Shown here piece after piece: positions 54,080 to 62,586 of a stretch of DNA of 64,000 nt. Below the pieces are notes generated by a model. The model was given only the letters and a program-made list of their open reading frames with translations. It had not been told where the DNA came from and searched no databases. The stretch is taken from NCBI GenBank assembly GCA_947168865.1, contig CAMVNN010000001.1, forward strand, positions 1 to 64,000, written 5' to 3'. A program made the translations under genes and the position numbers. Position 1 is the stretch's first letter. The number at the start of each line of letters is the position of its first letter. This stretch comes from an uncultured Bacillota bacterium (GTDB taxonomy: Bacteria; Bacillota_I; Bacilli_A; RF39; UBA660).

Positions 54080-55561
54080 ATGATAAATATGCGTAATTTT
54101 TTCAGAATATTGATGATAATTCTACTTATTTATGTACCAATAGTAGGTGCATCTGGAATACGAACAGAAACAGATAATATGATTGCTAGAGTTGAAAGTG
54201 AAGGAAATGAGTTAAATTCTGCTTTAACTAATTTTAATTCATATTTAACGAACAACAAATCTCAAGTAATAGCATCACTAGACGTTGATACTATGGAAGA
54301 TATAAGTAAGTACTTACAGAATTCTGACTACAACAATGCTTTTGCTTTACTTGAAGAAAGTGTGAATGATAGTAATTTAACTAGCATTGGAATGGCAAGT
54401 AAAATTAATAATTATTTTACTTTTAAACAAGATTTGATTAGTTTTGTTAGGACCAATCAAGCAACTTTGAATATTGATACTGGAACAAATGAAGGTATTG
54501 AATGTGCTTTTGATTTATTTACTAAAATAAAAGAAACATTTAATTCGAGTAAATCTAATTTATCTGATACTATCGATTTAATTGGTTCAATATTTGTCGG
54601 AGTAATGAATCGAGAACTAAATAGTAAAAACAATATCAAAAATAGTGAAATCGAAGGTTTAATCGATGAGTATAAAGAACTTGGTTCACTTTTTACCGCG
54701 AATGTTACTAAATATACTAATTCCTTGGATGCGTATGAAGAAGTATTTGTAATATTGGGTGGTTCTGAAGGAATATTTGATGTAACAATAAAAAAGAAAT
54801 TTCGTGAAGACTTAACAAGAGTATTAAATAATATGGAATCATCACTTCAAGAAACAATTGATAGTTTTGTTTCTAATAGATGGAATAAATTAGAAAATTA
54901 TGTCACTGAACTAAAAGAAAGTGATAAAACTGTTCAAGAAAAAAATGAGGATATTACTGATAAAATTGATCAGATTACTAGAGTAAATGATAAATTTGTT
55001 TCAGCAATAAATGAAATAATAGGAGATTTAGATATTGAATCGATTAAGACCAAAATAAATTCAATCTTAGAACGTGGAACAACTGAATTTTCTAATGCGA
55101 AAGAATACTTGAGAGATAATCTTATCATAGGAGATTATGATATTGAGTTAGTTCAAAATCATGATGGCGATGTTGATATTGACCGTGCAAAAGAAATATT
55201 AATTCTTGATAAATTATTCTCGATTGAAGAATTCAAACGTCAAATTGAACTTGCCAATAATCTTGGAACCCTAGTATTTGATCTTGGTAATTATAGTAGA
55301 GTTCCAAATGGTGCAATAGTACGTGTAACTGATGAAGATGAAACTCAAAAAGAATATAGAGTTATCGTTAAGGGAGATGTTAATGGTAATGCTTCTTTAA
55401 CAATAACAGATGCAATTGAGGCTGCATATTATTCATTAAATGCAAAAGAACTTGATCAATATGCACAAATGGCTGCAGATATTAATAATAGTAATTCAGT
55501 AACAATAACAGATGTATATTTAATTGCTAAAGCAGCACTTGAACAAGGAGGAAATATATGA
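54080..55561 (+). CDS. Secreted coiled-coil protein with C-terminal dockerin
   Basis: The 493 residues have a signal peptide (about 4-25, ending GASG), a long helical region (about 30-400) with heptad-like stretches, then a type I dockerin: 'GDVNGNASLTITDAIEAAYY' and 'DINNSNSVTITDVYLIAKAA', two calcium-binding loop-helix repeats (about 432-490). Dockerins bind cohesins, and the next gene encodes one. Stop TGA and the cohesin ATG overlap (ATGA). ATG 54089 is an alternative start. The helical part is unrecognised. The cohesin partnership is inferred from gene overlap. Confidence 0.82.
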   Translation: MINMRNFFRILMIILLIYVPIVGASGIRTETDNMIARVESEGNELNSALTNFNSYLTNNKSQVIASLDVDTMEDISKYLQNSDYNNAFALLEESVNDSNLTSIGMASKINNYFTFKQDLISFVRTNQATLNIDTGTNEGIECAFDLFTKIKETFNSSKSNLSDTIDLIGSIFVGVMNRELNSKNNIKNSEIEGLIDEYKELGSLFTANVTKYTNSLDAYEEVFVILGGSEGIFDVTIKKKFREDLTRVLNNMESSLQETIDSFVSNRWNKLENYVTELKESDKTVQEKNEDITDKIDQITRVNDKFVSAINEIIGDLDIESIKTKINSILERGTTEFSNAKEYLRDNLIIGDYDIELVQNHDGDVDIDRAKEILILDKLFSIEEFKRQIELANNLGTLVFDLGNYSRVPNGAIVRVTDEDETQKEYRVIVKGDVNGNASLTITDAIEAAYYSLNAKELDQYAQMAADINNSNSVTITDVYLIAKAALEQGGNI

Positions 55562-56688
55562 AAAAATTAACTTTATTATTAATCTTAATTCTACCATTTT
55601 GGGTTACTGCTGCTAGTGTTAGTTTAAGCGGAACAACAACTATTGCTCCAGGAGAGACTGTAACATTACCAATCATTGTAAGTGACACTAATAAAATTTA
55701 TGGTGCTCAGATGAATTTTACTATAGATAGTGAAGATTTTGAATTGTTGATAAGCAAAACAAGTTCTTCATACACTATTCTTGCTAAAACAACTTCTCCA
55801 CTAGGACTTAGTGTTATGAGCCAAAATAAAGCTATTCCAAATAAAGGTACATTAGCTAAGATATATGTAAAAGCTAAATCTAGTGCTACTGTTGGTAATA
55901 CTGCAACATTAACATTAAAAAATATAGTATTCACAACTTCAACAGATGGATCTACATTTAATGATGCTCAAGCAAGTAACTATACAAAGACTCTTACGGT
56001 AGGAGCACCAAAGTCAACAAATAATTATTTAAGTAGTCTTGATATTGATGGATATAGCATCGCTTTTGATAAAGAGACGACAACATATAATTTGAAAGTA
56101 AATAATCCAGGTTCAGCTTTAAAAGTTGATGCAACAGCTGAAGACGAAACTGCTAAAGTAAAAATTAGTTCACCAACGTTAGTTGAGGGAACCAATAAGA
56201 TAACTGTAACAGTAACTGCTGAATCAGGAGCTAAGAGAGTATATACAATAAATGTAACTGTTCCTACTAAAGAAACTGTTAAAAATACTTCAACCGATTT
56301 AAAAACATTAGAAGTTAAAGGCTATCATATTAGTTTTAGTCCAGATAAGACAGAATATTTATTAGTTGTTGAAAATGATGTAAAATCTATTGAAATAAAT
56401 TCTACTTTAGAAGATCCTACATCAACTAAAGAAATGTCTGGACCTAAAGAACTATCTAATGGTGAAAATGTCTATGAAATAACTGTAAAAGATAAAGATG
56501 GTAACAAGAAAGTTTATCGTATCACAGTAGAACGCAAAGAAGCTGAAAAAGTATGTGAGGAATGTAAAGTATGTGAAGAGTGCGAAGAAGGAGACACTAT
56601 TTGGAAAGTTCTAGCAATCGCCCTTGTAATTGTTACATTAGCTGAAACTATTTATATGGTAACAATGCGTGATAAGAAGCAAATTTAA
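55558..56688 (+). CDS. Membrane-anchored cohesin protein with cadherin-like beta-sandwich domains
   Basis: The 376 residues have a signal peptide (about 1-18), a cohesin-like domain (about 19-150; SLSGTTTIAPGETVTLPIIV, YGAQMNFTIDS, LAKIYVKAKSSA), two cadherin-like beta-sandwich repeats (LSSLDIDGYSIAFDKETTTY and LKTLEVKGYHISFSPDKTEY, about 155-330), a Cys/Glu-rich segment (CEECKVCEECEE) and a C-terminal TM helix with a basic tail. It would display one cohesin on the cell surface, suited to hold the dockerin protein encoded immediately upstream. No LPXTG is present. Confidence 0.82.
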   Translation: MKKLTLLLILILPFWVTAASVSLSGTTTIAPGETVTLPIIVSDTNKIYGAQMNFTIDSEDFELLISKTSSSYTILAKTTSPLGLSVMSQNKAIPNKGTLAKIYVKAKSSATVGNTATLTLKNIVFTTSTDGSTFNDAQASNYTKTLTVGAPKSTNNYLSSLDIDGYSIAFDKETTTYNLKVNNPGSALKVDATAEDETAKVKISSPTLVEGTNKITVTVTAESGAKRVYTINVTVPTKETVKNTSTDLKTLEVKGYHISFSPDKTEYLLVVENDVKSIEINSTLEDPTSTKEMSGPKELSNGENVYEITVKDKDGNKKVYRITVERKEAEKVCEECKVCEECEEGDTIWKVLAIALVIVTLAETIYMVTMRDKKQI

Positions 56689-56690
56689 TT

Positions 56691-56718
56691 AAAAGATAAA
56701 CATTTGTTTATCTTTTTT
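56691..56718 (+). terminator. Terminator after the cohesin gene
   Basis: A perfect 12-bp stem (AAAAGATAAACA / TGTTTATCTTTT, loop TT) is followed by a T-run. Confidence 0.9.
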
Positions 56719-56721
56719 TTA

Positions 56722-56750
56722 TTGAAAAAAAAGAGTTCATGTTATATAAT
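56722..56750 (+). promoter_or_regulatory. Promoter of the cpsC-cpsD-cpsB-sortase operon
   Basis: TTGAAA (56722-56727) and TATAAT (56745-56750) are 17 nt apart. TGAGGGA then precedes ATG 56767. Confidence 0.75.
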
Positions 56751-56766
56751 GTTTGTGAGGGATTTT

Positions 56767-57459
56767 ATGGAAGAAATTAATTTAACAGATTTATTAAAAT
56801 ACTTTGTTAGCAAAATCTTAATAATTATTCTAATTACTATTTTTTGTGGCCTAATTGGTTCGATGTATTCTTTATTTATTCAAACACCAATGTATAAGTC
56901 TAAAACGACTTTGTTACTTGCAAATGTTACAACATTTGATTCTAATACTAGTGCTTCATCTGGTTTAACAGCAGATATAACATTAAACCAAAAATTGGTT
57001 TCTACTTATCGTGAGATAATAACTAGTAAGAAAGTATTAAATCAAGTAATAAAGAAATTAGACCTTAACTATGAGTATGAAGAATTGAAGAAAATGATCA
57101 CAGTTGATTCGGTATCTAATACCGAGATAATATCTGTGACAGTTAAAAATGCGAATCCAGAAAAAGCTGCTGAAATTGCCAATGAAGTCGCGAGTACATT
57201 CTGTGATGTAATTGTTACTATTTATCAAATTCAGAACGTAAATATAATTGATAAAGCAGAAATAGACGATGTGCCATATAATATAAATTTAGTAAAACAA
57301 GTCGTAATTTATTTATTAATTGGCTTAGTATTAGGTTGTGCTATAGTATTTGTTATTTATTATTTTGATACAACATTAAAAACAAAAGAAGAAATTGAAG
57401 AAAAAGTTGGATTACCAGTATTAGGAATTATTCCAATTAGGAAGGAGGCACGCAAATGA
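56767..57459 (+). CDS. cpsC: Wzz/CpsC-type polysaccharide co-polymerase / kinase activator
   Basis: The 230 residues have two TM helices (about 16-36 and 180-200) flanking an extracytoplasmic domain with LNQKLVSTYREIITSKKVLNQVI, typical of Wzz chain-length determinants. In Gram-positives this protein activates the separate tyrosine kinase, encoded next. ATG 56767 has a GAGGGA ribosome binding site; longer in-frame starts run into the promoter. The stop overlaps cpsD (ATGA). Confidence 0.9.
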   Translation: MEEINLTDLLKYFVSKILIIILITIFCGLIGSMYSLFIQTPMYKSKTTLLLANVTTFDSNTSASSGLTADITLNQKLVSTYREIITSKKVLNQVIKKLDLNYEYEELKKMITVDSVSNTEIISVTVKNANPEKAAEIANEVASTFCDVIVTIYQIQNVNIIDKAEIDDVPYNINLVKQVVIYLLIGLVLGCAIVFVIYYFDTTLKTKEEIEEKVGLPVLGIIPIRKEARK

Positions 57460-58133
57460 CAAATGATTTAGTTGTTGCTTCTTCACCAAAATCTTTAATC
57501 AGTGAAGGTTTTAGAACATTGAGAACAAATTTACAATTTTCAACTGTTGATGAAGAATTAAAAACCATTGCTGTTGTTAGTTCAATGCAAGGTGAGGGTA
57601 AAAGTTTTGTTTCATCCAATCTTGCGTGTGCGTTTGCCCAAGCTGGAGAAAAAGTATTACTTATTGACTGTGATATGCGTCGTGGACGTTTACACAAAGT
57701 ATTTAATGTTTCTAACGAAAATGGATTTTCAAATCTTTTAATTTCAGACATTAAAGATTATGATTTATATATTCAAAAAACAGAGATAAAAAATCTTTCA
57801 GTTTTACCAATGGGTGCTGTTCCACCAAATCCAGCAGAGCTACTTGCAAGTTCTAAGAACGAGAAATTGATGGAACTATTTAAAGACAAATATGACATTA
57901 TCATATATGACTGCGTACCTGTTACTGGTCTTACTGATTCTTTGATAATTTCGAAGATGGTTGATAAGACTGTAATAGTTGCTGCTTCTAAAATGACACC
58001 ATTAGAACTTTTACAAAATACGAAAAAGTCACTTCTAAATGTTGGTGCAAATGTTGCCGGAGTTGTATTTAATCGTGTTGCAACTGATGGTAGTGTTTAT
58101 GCCAATAAATATTATGGAAAATATTACTCATGA
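57456..58133 (+). CDS. cpsD: Bacterial tyrosine kinase CpsD/CapB
   Basis: This BY-kinase controls capsule/exopolysaccharide polymerisation. The 225 residues carry Walker A MQGEGKSFVSSNLA, Walker A' LLIDCDMRRGRLHKV and Walker B IIIYDCVP. A C-terminal tyrosine cluster (YANKYYGKYYS) holds the autophosphorylation sites. GGAAGGAGG precedes the start inside cpsC. The stop overlaps cpsB (ATGA). No glycosyltransferase or flippase genes follow in the window, unlike a normal capsule locus. Confidence 0.93.
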   Translation: MTNDLVVASSPKSLISEGFRTLRTNLQFSTVDEELKTIAVVSSMQGEGKSFVSSNLACAFAQAGEKVLLIDCDMRRGRLHKVFNVSNENGFSNLLISDIKDYDLYIQKTEIKNLSVLPMGAVPPNPAELLASSKNEKLMELFKDKYDIIIYDCVPVTGLTDSLIISKMVDKTVIVAASKMTPLELLQNTKKSLLNVGANVAGVVFNRVATDGSVYANKYYGKYYS

Positions 58134-58897
58134 TAGATGTCCATTCTCATATTTTATATGGGATCGATGATGGGTCAAAAACTTTAGAAGATAGTATAAA
58201 GATACTAAAGAGTGCATATAAAGCAGGGGTTAGAACAATATTTCTTACTCCACACTATATTGAAGAATCAAAATATATGTGTCCAAATAGTAAAAAAAGA
58301 GAGATTTTAAAAGAACTTCAGAGTCAATTTGAAGGTAAAATTAATTTATTACTTGGTAATGAAATTTATATAAATAATAAAATAGATGAATATATCAAAG
58401 CAGATGAGATTAGTTCACTTGGAGATTCAAAATACTTACTTATTGAATTACCAATATATAATGAATATCCTGGTTTAGACACTTATTTGTTTAAATTGAG
58501 AGATATGGGATATAAAATAATAATTGCTCATCCTGAAAGATATAATTACTTTAGAGAAGATTTTAATAAAATCTTAGATATGTGTAGACAAGGAATATAT
58601 TTTCAAGGAAATTATATGTCTTTGTATGATACATATGGTAAAAACACTAAAAATTTATTTGTTAAAATTTTAAAGCATCGTTGTTATTCATTTATGGCTA
58701 GTGATATTCATCGCTCAGAGCAGAAATACTATAAAAAAGTAAAAGATGCTAAAAGAAGAGTTGCTAGTTTAACTGATAGAAAATATGCAGCTAGAATATT
58801 TACTCAAAATGCTGCCAAAATAATGACTGATGAAAAAATAGAAATTGATTTTAAAGAAAAACTTTCATTTTTTGATAGAATAAGAGGGAATGAATGA
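58130..58897 (+). CDS. cpsB: PHP-family tyrosine-protein phosphatase CpsB
   Basis: This manganese-dependent phosphatase dephosphorylates the CpsD tyrosine cluster. The 255 residues carry the PHP metal motifs DVHSHILYGIDDGSK, 'FLTPHYIE', IAHPERY and MASDIHR. It completes the CpsB/C/D regulatory trio. The start overlaps the cpsD stop, and its own stop overlaps the sortase start (ATGA), so four proteins are translated in a coupled chain. Confidence 0.94.
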   Translation: MIDVHSHILYGIDDGSKTLEDSIKILKSAYKAGVRTIFLTPHYIEESKYMCPNSKKREILKELQSQFEGKINLLLGNEIYINNKIDEYIKADEISSLGDSKYLLIELPIYNEYPGLDTYLFKLRDMGYKIIIAHPERYNYFREDFNKILDMCRQGIYFQGNYMSLYDTYGKNTKNLFVKILKHRCYSFMASDIHRSEQKYYKKVKDAKRRVASLTDRKYAARIFTQNAAKIMTDEKIEIDFKEKLSFFDRIRGNE

Positions 58898-60030
58898 GAA
58901 AGAAGTTAATTATTATATTCTTGTTTCTACTATTTCCTTTTTTTGTATCTGCACATACAAAAGAGGATATAATTAAACTAGTTGAGAATCAAAAAGTGTG
59001 TGATCAAGAAACTGAAGCATTATATGGACGCTATTTTAAACTATATTCTAGATTATTAAAGAGTAAAGATATTGATCAAAAATCAATTGATATAATATAT
59101 GATAATTTAGTAGATGTTTTAAATACAATTAAAAAAGAAAATATTTGTAGTGTTGATGATTTAGATGATATTTCATCTCTTAAAAAACTCGATATTTATA
59201 AAAAATTGTATGAGGGATCAAAACTAATAATTAAGGCACCAGATTTAGAAAACAAAGATACTAATATTAAATATAGTGATGATAATACTATTGAAATATA
59301 TGAAAATGGTGAGTACTTAGATAGTGTAACATTAGTTAGAAATACTTTTAATTATGTTGGTTTTTCTAAAATATTCGTGAGTCTAAAGTATATATTGCCA
59401 CTTGGGCTAATAATAGCCTTTATTCTGCTATTTACTACTTTAAAGAAAAAAGTAATAAATAATATTTTGATGATTGGTTTTTCTTTATTGCTAATAACTA
59501 ATATTTTTTATTTTAAATTTGGTTCTTTATCATATGATTTATACAATATAATAAACTCAATGAGTTATAGAGAAAAAACAAGTATTACTAAAATGGAAGT
59601 AAAGAATAAAAAAGTATTAAAGTATCCTACATATGGAACTGAGTTTGCTATGCTCAAAATTGATGATATAAATATTAAGCTTCCAGTATATTATGGTGAT
59701 ACAAAAGCAATTTTAAAAAAAGGAATTGGTTTTGTGGGATCTTTCCCTGGATTTAAAGGAACAATTATTTTAAGTGGACATAATTCAAAATTATATTTAA
59801 ATAATTTAAAGAATATCAAAATTGGTTCTGATATAAAAATAGAAACTAATTATGGTACTTTTAAATATCTAATTAGCAAAATGGAAATAATGGGTGCCAA
59901 TGAATATTCATCTTTAGAAAAAAATGATAAGACTTTAATTATATATACATGTTATCCATTTGATGAATTAGTTTATTCTGATAAAAGATTTGTCCTTTAT
60001 GCCAACCAAGTAGAGGAGGAATGGAAATGA
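58894..60030 (+). CDS. Sortase with extended N-terminal extracytoplasmic domain
   Basis: The 378 residues have a signal/TM helix (about 3-20), an extracytoplasmic domain of about 130 residues, two further TM helices (about 165-215) and a sortase domain. The catalytic triad is seen in GTIILSGHNS (His), LIIYTCYPF (Cys) and DKRFVLYA (Arg). Domain order resembles class C/D-like sortases, but the N-terminal domain is not familiar. I saw no LPXTG-type protein in this window, so substrates are unknown. It is coupled to cpsB and overlaps the next gene. Confidence 0.85.
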   Translation: MRKKLIIIFLFLLFPFFVSAHTKEDIIKLVENQKVCDQETEALYGRYFKLYSRLLKSKDIDQKSIDIIYDNLVDVLNTIKKENICSVDDLDDISSLKKLDIYKKLYEGSKLIIKAPDLENKDTNIKYSDDNTIEIYENGEYLDSVTLVRNTFNYVGFSKIFVSLKYILPLGLIIAFILLFTTLKKKVINNILMIGFSLLLITNIFYFKFGSLSYDLYNIINSMSYREKTSITKMEVKNKKVLKYPTYGTEFAMLKIDDINIKLPVYYGDTKAILKKGIGFVGSFPGFKGTIILSGHNSKLYLNNLKNIKIGSDIKIETNYGTFKYLISKMEIMGANEYSSLEKNDKTLIIYTCYPFDELVYSDKRFVLYANQVEEEWK

Positions 60031-60767
60031 TTAAAAAACTACTATTAACTATTATCTTAAGTGTTTTAATCATTGTTTCTTTTACTTTAATGTTATATTC
60101 TAAACTATTAGCTGAAAGTGAAATATTAAAACAACTTGATGAAATGAATTATTATGATTATGCATATAAAGATATAACATCTAAATTAGAACAAGAATTA
60201 CCAAATAATGAATTAAAATATGTATATGATAAATATGTTACAAAAGACAAAATAAAAAGCGATATTAAAAGTATTTTAGATAATTACTATAATAAAGAAA
60301 ATGATAGTATAGAAAAAGAATTTTATAATAATGTTTTTAAGAATTTTGGTAGTAAAGATAATGAAAATATTAAATCATTATGTAACACATTAGCAAATAC
60401 TTATTATAATAATCTTTTTAAAATTGACAAACTAAGTAAAATAATAAAATTATTACCATTTAAAAATGCATCTAAAGGCTTAGCTTTTGTATTTCTTGCA
60501 GCAACTATATTTTTAATTGTTTTGTTTCACAAAAATATAGCAATTTATAATTCTTTTATTGTAACTGGAATATTATTTTTAATACCAAAATTATTTATAT
60601 TATTAAAAGATATTATTAAAAACTTTTATTATTACAATAATACATTATCTTATTTTATTAAAATGTATGGATATAATATTATTAATACATATTTCAAATA
60701 TGGCTTGATATTACTTATAGTTGGTGTTATTGGTTTAACACTTAATTTGCTTCATAAAGATAATTGA
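60027..60767 (+). CDS. Unknown membrane protein downstream of the sortase
   Basis: I do not recognise this 246-residue protein. It has an N-terminal TM helix (about 4-24), an extracytoplasmic Lys/Glu/Tyr/Asn-rich helical region (about 30-145) and three or four C-terminal TM helices. I chose ATG 60027 (spacing 7 nt from AGGAGG); ATG 60021 is too close. It overlaps the sortase stop by 4 nt. Its position suggests a sortase-associated or assembly factor. The promoter of the next gene cluster overlaps its last codons. Confidence 0.75.
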   Translation: MIKKLLLTIILSVLIIVSFTLMLYSKLLAESEILKQLDEMNYYDYAYKDITSKLEQELPNNELKYVYDKYVTKDKIKSDIKSILDNYYNKENDSIEKEFYNNVFKNFGSKDNENIKSLCNTLANTYYNNLFKIDKLSKIIKLLPFKNASKGLAFVFLAATIFLIVLFHKNIAIYNSFIVTGILFLIPKLFILLKDIIKNFYYYNNTLSYFIKMYGYNIINTYFKYGLILLIVGVIGLTLNLLHKDN

Positions 60768-60792
60768 CTAAAAATGTCAAATGATATATAAT
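60764..60792 (+). promoter_or_regulatory. Promoter of the two-helix protein array
   Basis: TTGACT (60764-60769) overlaps the upstream stop codon. It is 17 nt from TATAAT (60787-60792). A leader of about 34 nt precedes ATG 60833 and contains GGAGGAG and AAAGG. Confidence 0.8.
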
Positions 60793-60832
60793 TATTTTAT
60801 GATAGAATTAATTATAGGAGGAGAGTAAAGGT

Positions 60833-61273
60833 ATGAATTTAATCAATTTTTTAGCAGATGCTGTTACATGTGGCTCTACTACAATTGAAGGCGATATTGT
60901 AGGTATTATTAGAGGCATATATAATGCAATTAGAATTGGTGTACCAATAATCTTAATTATTGTTGGTATGGTAGGAATGGGTAAGGCAATTGCTCAACAA
61001 AAAGAAGATGAGATTAAGAAAGCTCAAAGTACACTTATTAAGCAAGCAATAGCTGCTGTCGTTGTATTCTTGATGTTTTCAATTGTAAATTTAGTTGTTG
61101 GTGCTGTTGCTAGTAAGAGTGATAGTCAAAATGCTTCAAACTGGAATTGTGTTGCTGAGATTTTAACAGGTAAAAAAGCAGGTACTACTGGTAATGATTC
61201 TGATGCTAAAGATGATGCTCAAGAAAAAGTCGAAGAGCCTGAAGAATCGCCAAACGCGAACGGACGACAATAG
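60833..61273 (+). CDS. Small two-helix membrane protein, array member 1
   Basis: This is a 146-residue protein with a short Cys-containing N-terminus (VTCGSTT), TM1 (IRIGVPIILIIVGMVGMGKAI), a charged loop (QQKEDEIKKAQ), TM2 (AIAAVVVFLMFSIVNLVVGAV), 'WNC' and an acidic tail. Helix-loop-helix topology resembles VirB2/TrbC pilins, but I cannot claim homology. It is the longest of five tandem paralogs; the tail after the second Cys is unique to it. The start follows GGAGGAG/AAAGG. Function unknown. Confidence 0.8.
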   Translation: MNLINFLADAVTCGSTTIEGDIVGIIRGIYNAIRIGVPIILIIVGMVGMGKAIAQQKEDEIKKAQSTLIKQAIAAVVVFLMFSIVNLVVGAVASKSDSQNASNWNCVAEILTGKKAGTTGNDSDAKDDAQEKVEEPEESPNANGRQ

Positions 61274-61324
61274 AATTGTATGTTTCATGAATTTAAAAAC
61301 TTTGATTTATAAGGATGGGATAAA

Positions 61325-61738
61325 ATGAATTTAATTAATTTTTTAGAAATAAATTGTAATGAATTTGCTACCAGTGATATTGGAGGTTTAATTAGAACTG
61401 TATATAATGCGATTAGAATCGGTGTACCAATAATTTTAATTATTGTCGGTATGGTAGGAATGGGTAAAGCAATTGCTCAACAAAAAGAAGATGAGATTAA
61501 GAAAGCTCAAAGTACACTTGTTAAGCAAGCTGTTGCTGCTTTGATTGTATTCTTAATGCTTTCTGGTGTGAAACTAATAATTGGTGCAATTGGTGGTACT
61601 GAGACAGAAACAAGTTGTATTGATACAATATTAAATCAGAGTTGTATCAAAACTGCAGCTGTGAAAGATGCGTCAGGTAATGTTACAACGCCTGCTGTAA
61701 AAGGCAAATTGAATGCAACAACTGGAGCTTGCGAGTAG
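61325..61738 (+). CDS. Small two-helix membrane protein, array member 2
   Basis: The 137-residue paralog has the same YNAIRIGVPIILIIVGM helix, the QQKEDEIKKAQ loop and a second helix (AVAALIVFLMLSGVKLIIGAI). The segments SCIDTILNQSC and a final ACE give three Cys after TM2, and CNEF gives one before TM1. The core is almost identical to member 1, so duplication is recent or under strong constraint. The ribosome binding site is GGATGGGAT-like. It is 51 nt after member 1 and probably co-transcribed. Confidence 0.8.
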   Translation: MNLINFLEINCNEFATSDIGGLIRTVYNAIRIGVPIILIIVGMVGMGKAIAQQKEDEIKKAQSTLVKQAVAALIVFLMLSGVKLIIGAIGGTETETSCIDTILNQSCIKTAAVKDASGNVTTPAVKGKLNATTGACE

Positions 61739-61760
61739 TGAATTTTAAAGGAGTGATTGT

Positions 61761-62123
61761 GTGATCAGTTTTCTTGTAAAGGGTGTTAATTGTAATGGGA
61801 CGATTATACCAGAACAATTAGTTGATATAATACACCTTGTTTATAATGCAATTAGAATTGGTGTACCAATAATATTAATCATTGTTGGTATGGTTGATAT
61901 GGGTAAGGCAATTACTCAACAAAAAGAAGATGAAATAAAGAAAGCTCAACAGTTGCTAGTTAAAAAAGCGATTGCTGCAGTGTTAGTTTTCTTGATGCTA
62001 TCACTTGTAAGTTTATTATTCAGTGTAGTAACTAAGACTGATGATGAAGCTCAAAAGAAGCAAAATACAGATATGTGGACATGTATTGATAATTTACTTA
62101 AGGGTAATAGTACAGACCAATAA
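61761..62123 (+). CDS. Small two-helix membrane protein, array member 3 (GTG start)
   Basis: This 120-residue paralog is read from GTG 61761 behind AAAGGAGTGATT. It has N-terminal VNCNG, TM1 with GMVDMGKAI, the QQKEDEIKKAQ loop, TM2 (AIAAVLVFLMLSLVSLLFSVV) and C-terminal MWTCIDNLLKG. The 'WTCIDxLL' end motif is shared with member 4. The position after TM1's Met-Val varies between members (Gly, Gly, Asp, Glu, Asp). Confidence 0.8.
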   Translation: MISFLVKGVNCNGTIIPEQLVDIIHLVYNAIRIGVPIILIIVGMVDMGKAITQQKEDEIKKAQQLLVKKAIAAVLVFLMLSLVSLLFSVVTKTDDEAQKKQNTDMWTCIDNLLKGNSTDQ

Positions 62124-62149
62124 TAGAATATTTTATGGAGGAATGATAT

Positions 62150-62515
62150 ATGCCAATTAATTTCTTGGCTTTGGCAAAAGTATGTAATGAATGTAATGCT
62201 GCATTCGGTATTGATGGTGGTATTCCACAACAAATAGTTAAGCTCATTCATTTGATATATAATGCAATCAGAATAGCTGTTCCATTGATATTAATCATTG
62301 TCGGTATGGTTGAAATGGGAAGAGCAATTACACTTCAAAAAGAAGATGAAATAAAAAAAGCTCAAAACTTACTTGTCAGAAAAGCAGTTACTGCTGGACT
62401 AGTGTTCTTAATTGTATCGTTAGTCGGCTTAATATTTAGCATTGCAAGTGGTGAAAGCCTTGATGATAATACTTGGACATGTATTGATTCTTTATTAAAT
62501 GGAGTATGTAAATAA
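62150..62515 (+). CDS. Small two-helix membrane protein, array member 4
   Basis: The 121-residue paralog has VCNECNAAFG before TM1 (two Cys), TM1 IRIAVPLILIIVGMVEMGRAI, loop LQKEDEIKKAQ, TM2 (AVTAGLVFLIVSLVGLIFSIA) and WTCIDSLLNGVCK at the end. The ribosome binding site is GGAGGA. A terminator overlaps its stop, closing the four-gene transcript that starts at 60764-60792. Confidence 0.8.
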   Translation: MPINFLALAKVCNECNAAFGIDGGIPQQIVKLIHLIYNAIRIAVPLILIIVGMVEMGRAITLQKEDEIKKAQNLLVRKAVTAGLVFLIVSLVGLIFSIASGESLDDNTWTCIDSLLNGVCK

Positions 62516-62540
62516 AGTGGATTTTTCCACTTTTTTCTTT
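62514..62540 (+). terminator. Terminator after array member 4
   Basis: An 8-bp stem (AAAGTGGA / TCCACTTT, loop TTTT) is followed by TTTCTTTG. Confidence 0.9.
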
Positions 62541-62542
62541 GT

Positions 62543-62570
62543 TTGACAAATCTCATTTATTTGTTATAAT
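62543..62570 (+). promoter_or_regulatory. Near-consensus promoter of array member 5
   Basis: TTGACA (62543-62548) is 16 nt from TATAAT (62565-62570), with an extended TGT. It is the best promoter match in the window and gives a leader of about 10 nt with GGTGAT. Confidence 0.9.
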
Positions 62571-62586
62571 TAGTTTGGTGATTGTT

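Noticed and set aside
57437..57751. Minus-strand frame over cpsD
   Set aside because: Antisense shadow of a well-conserved kinase gene.
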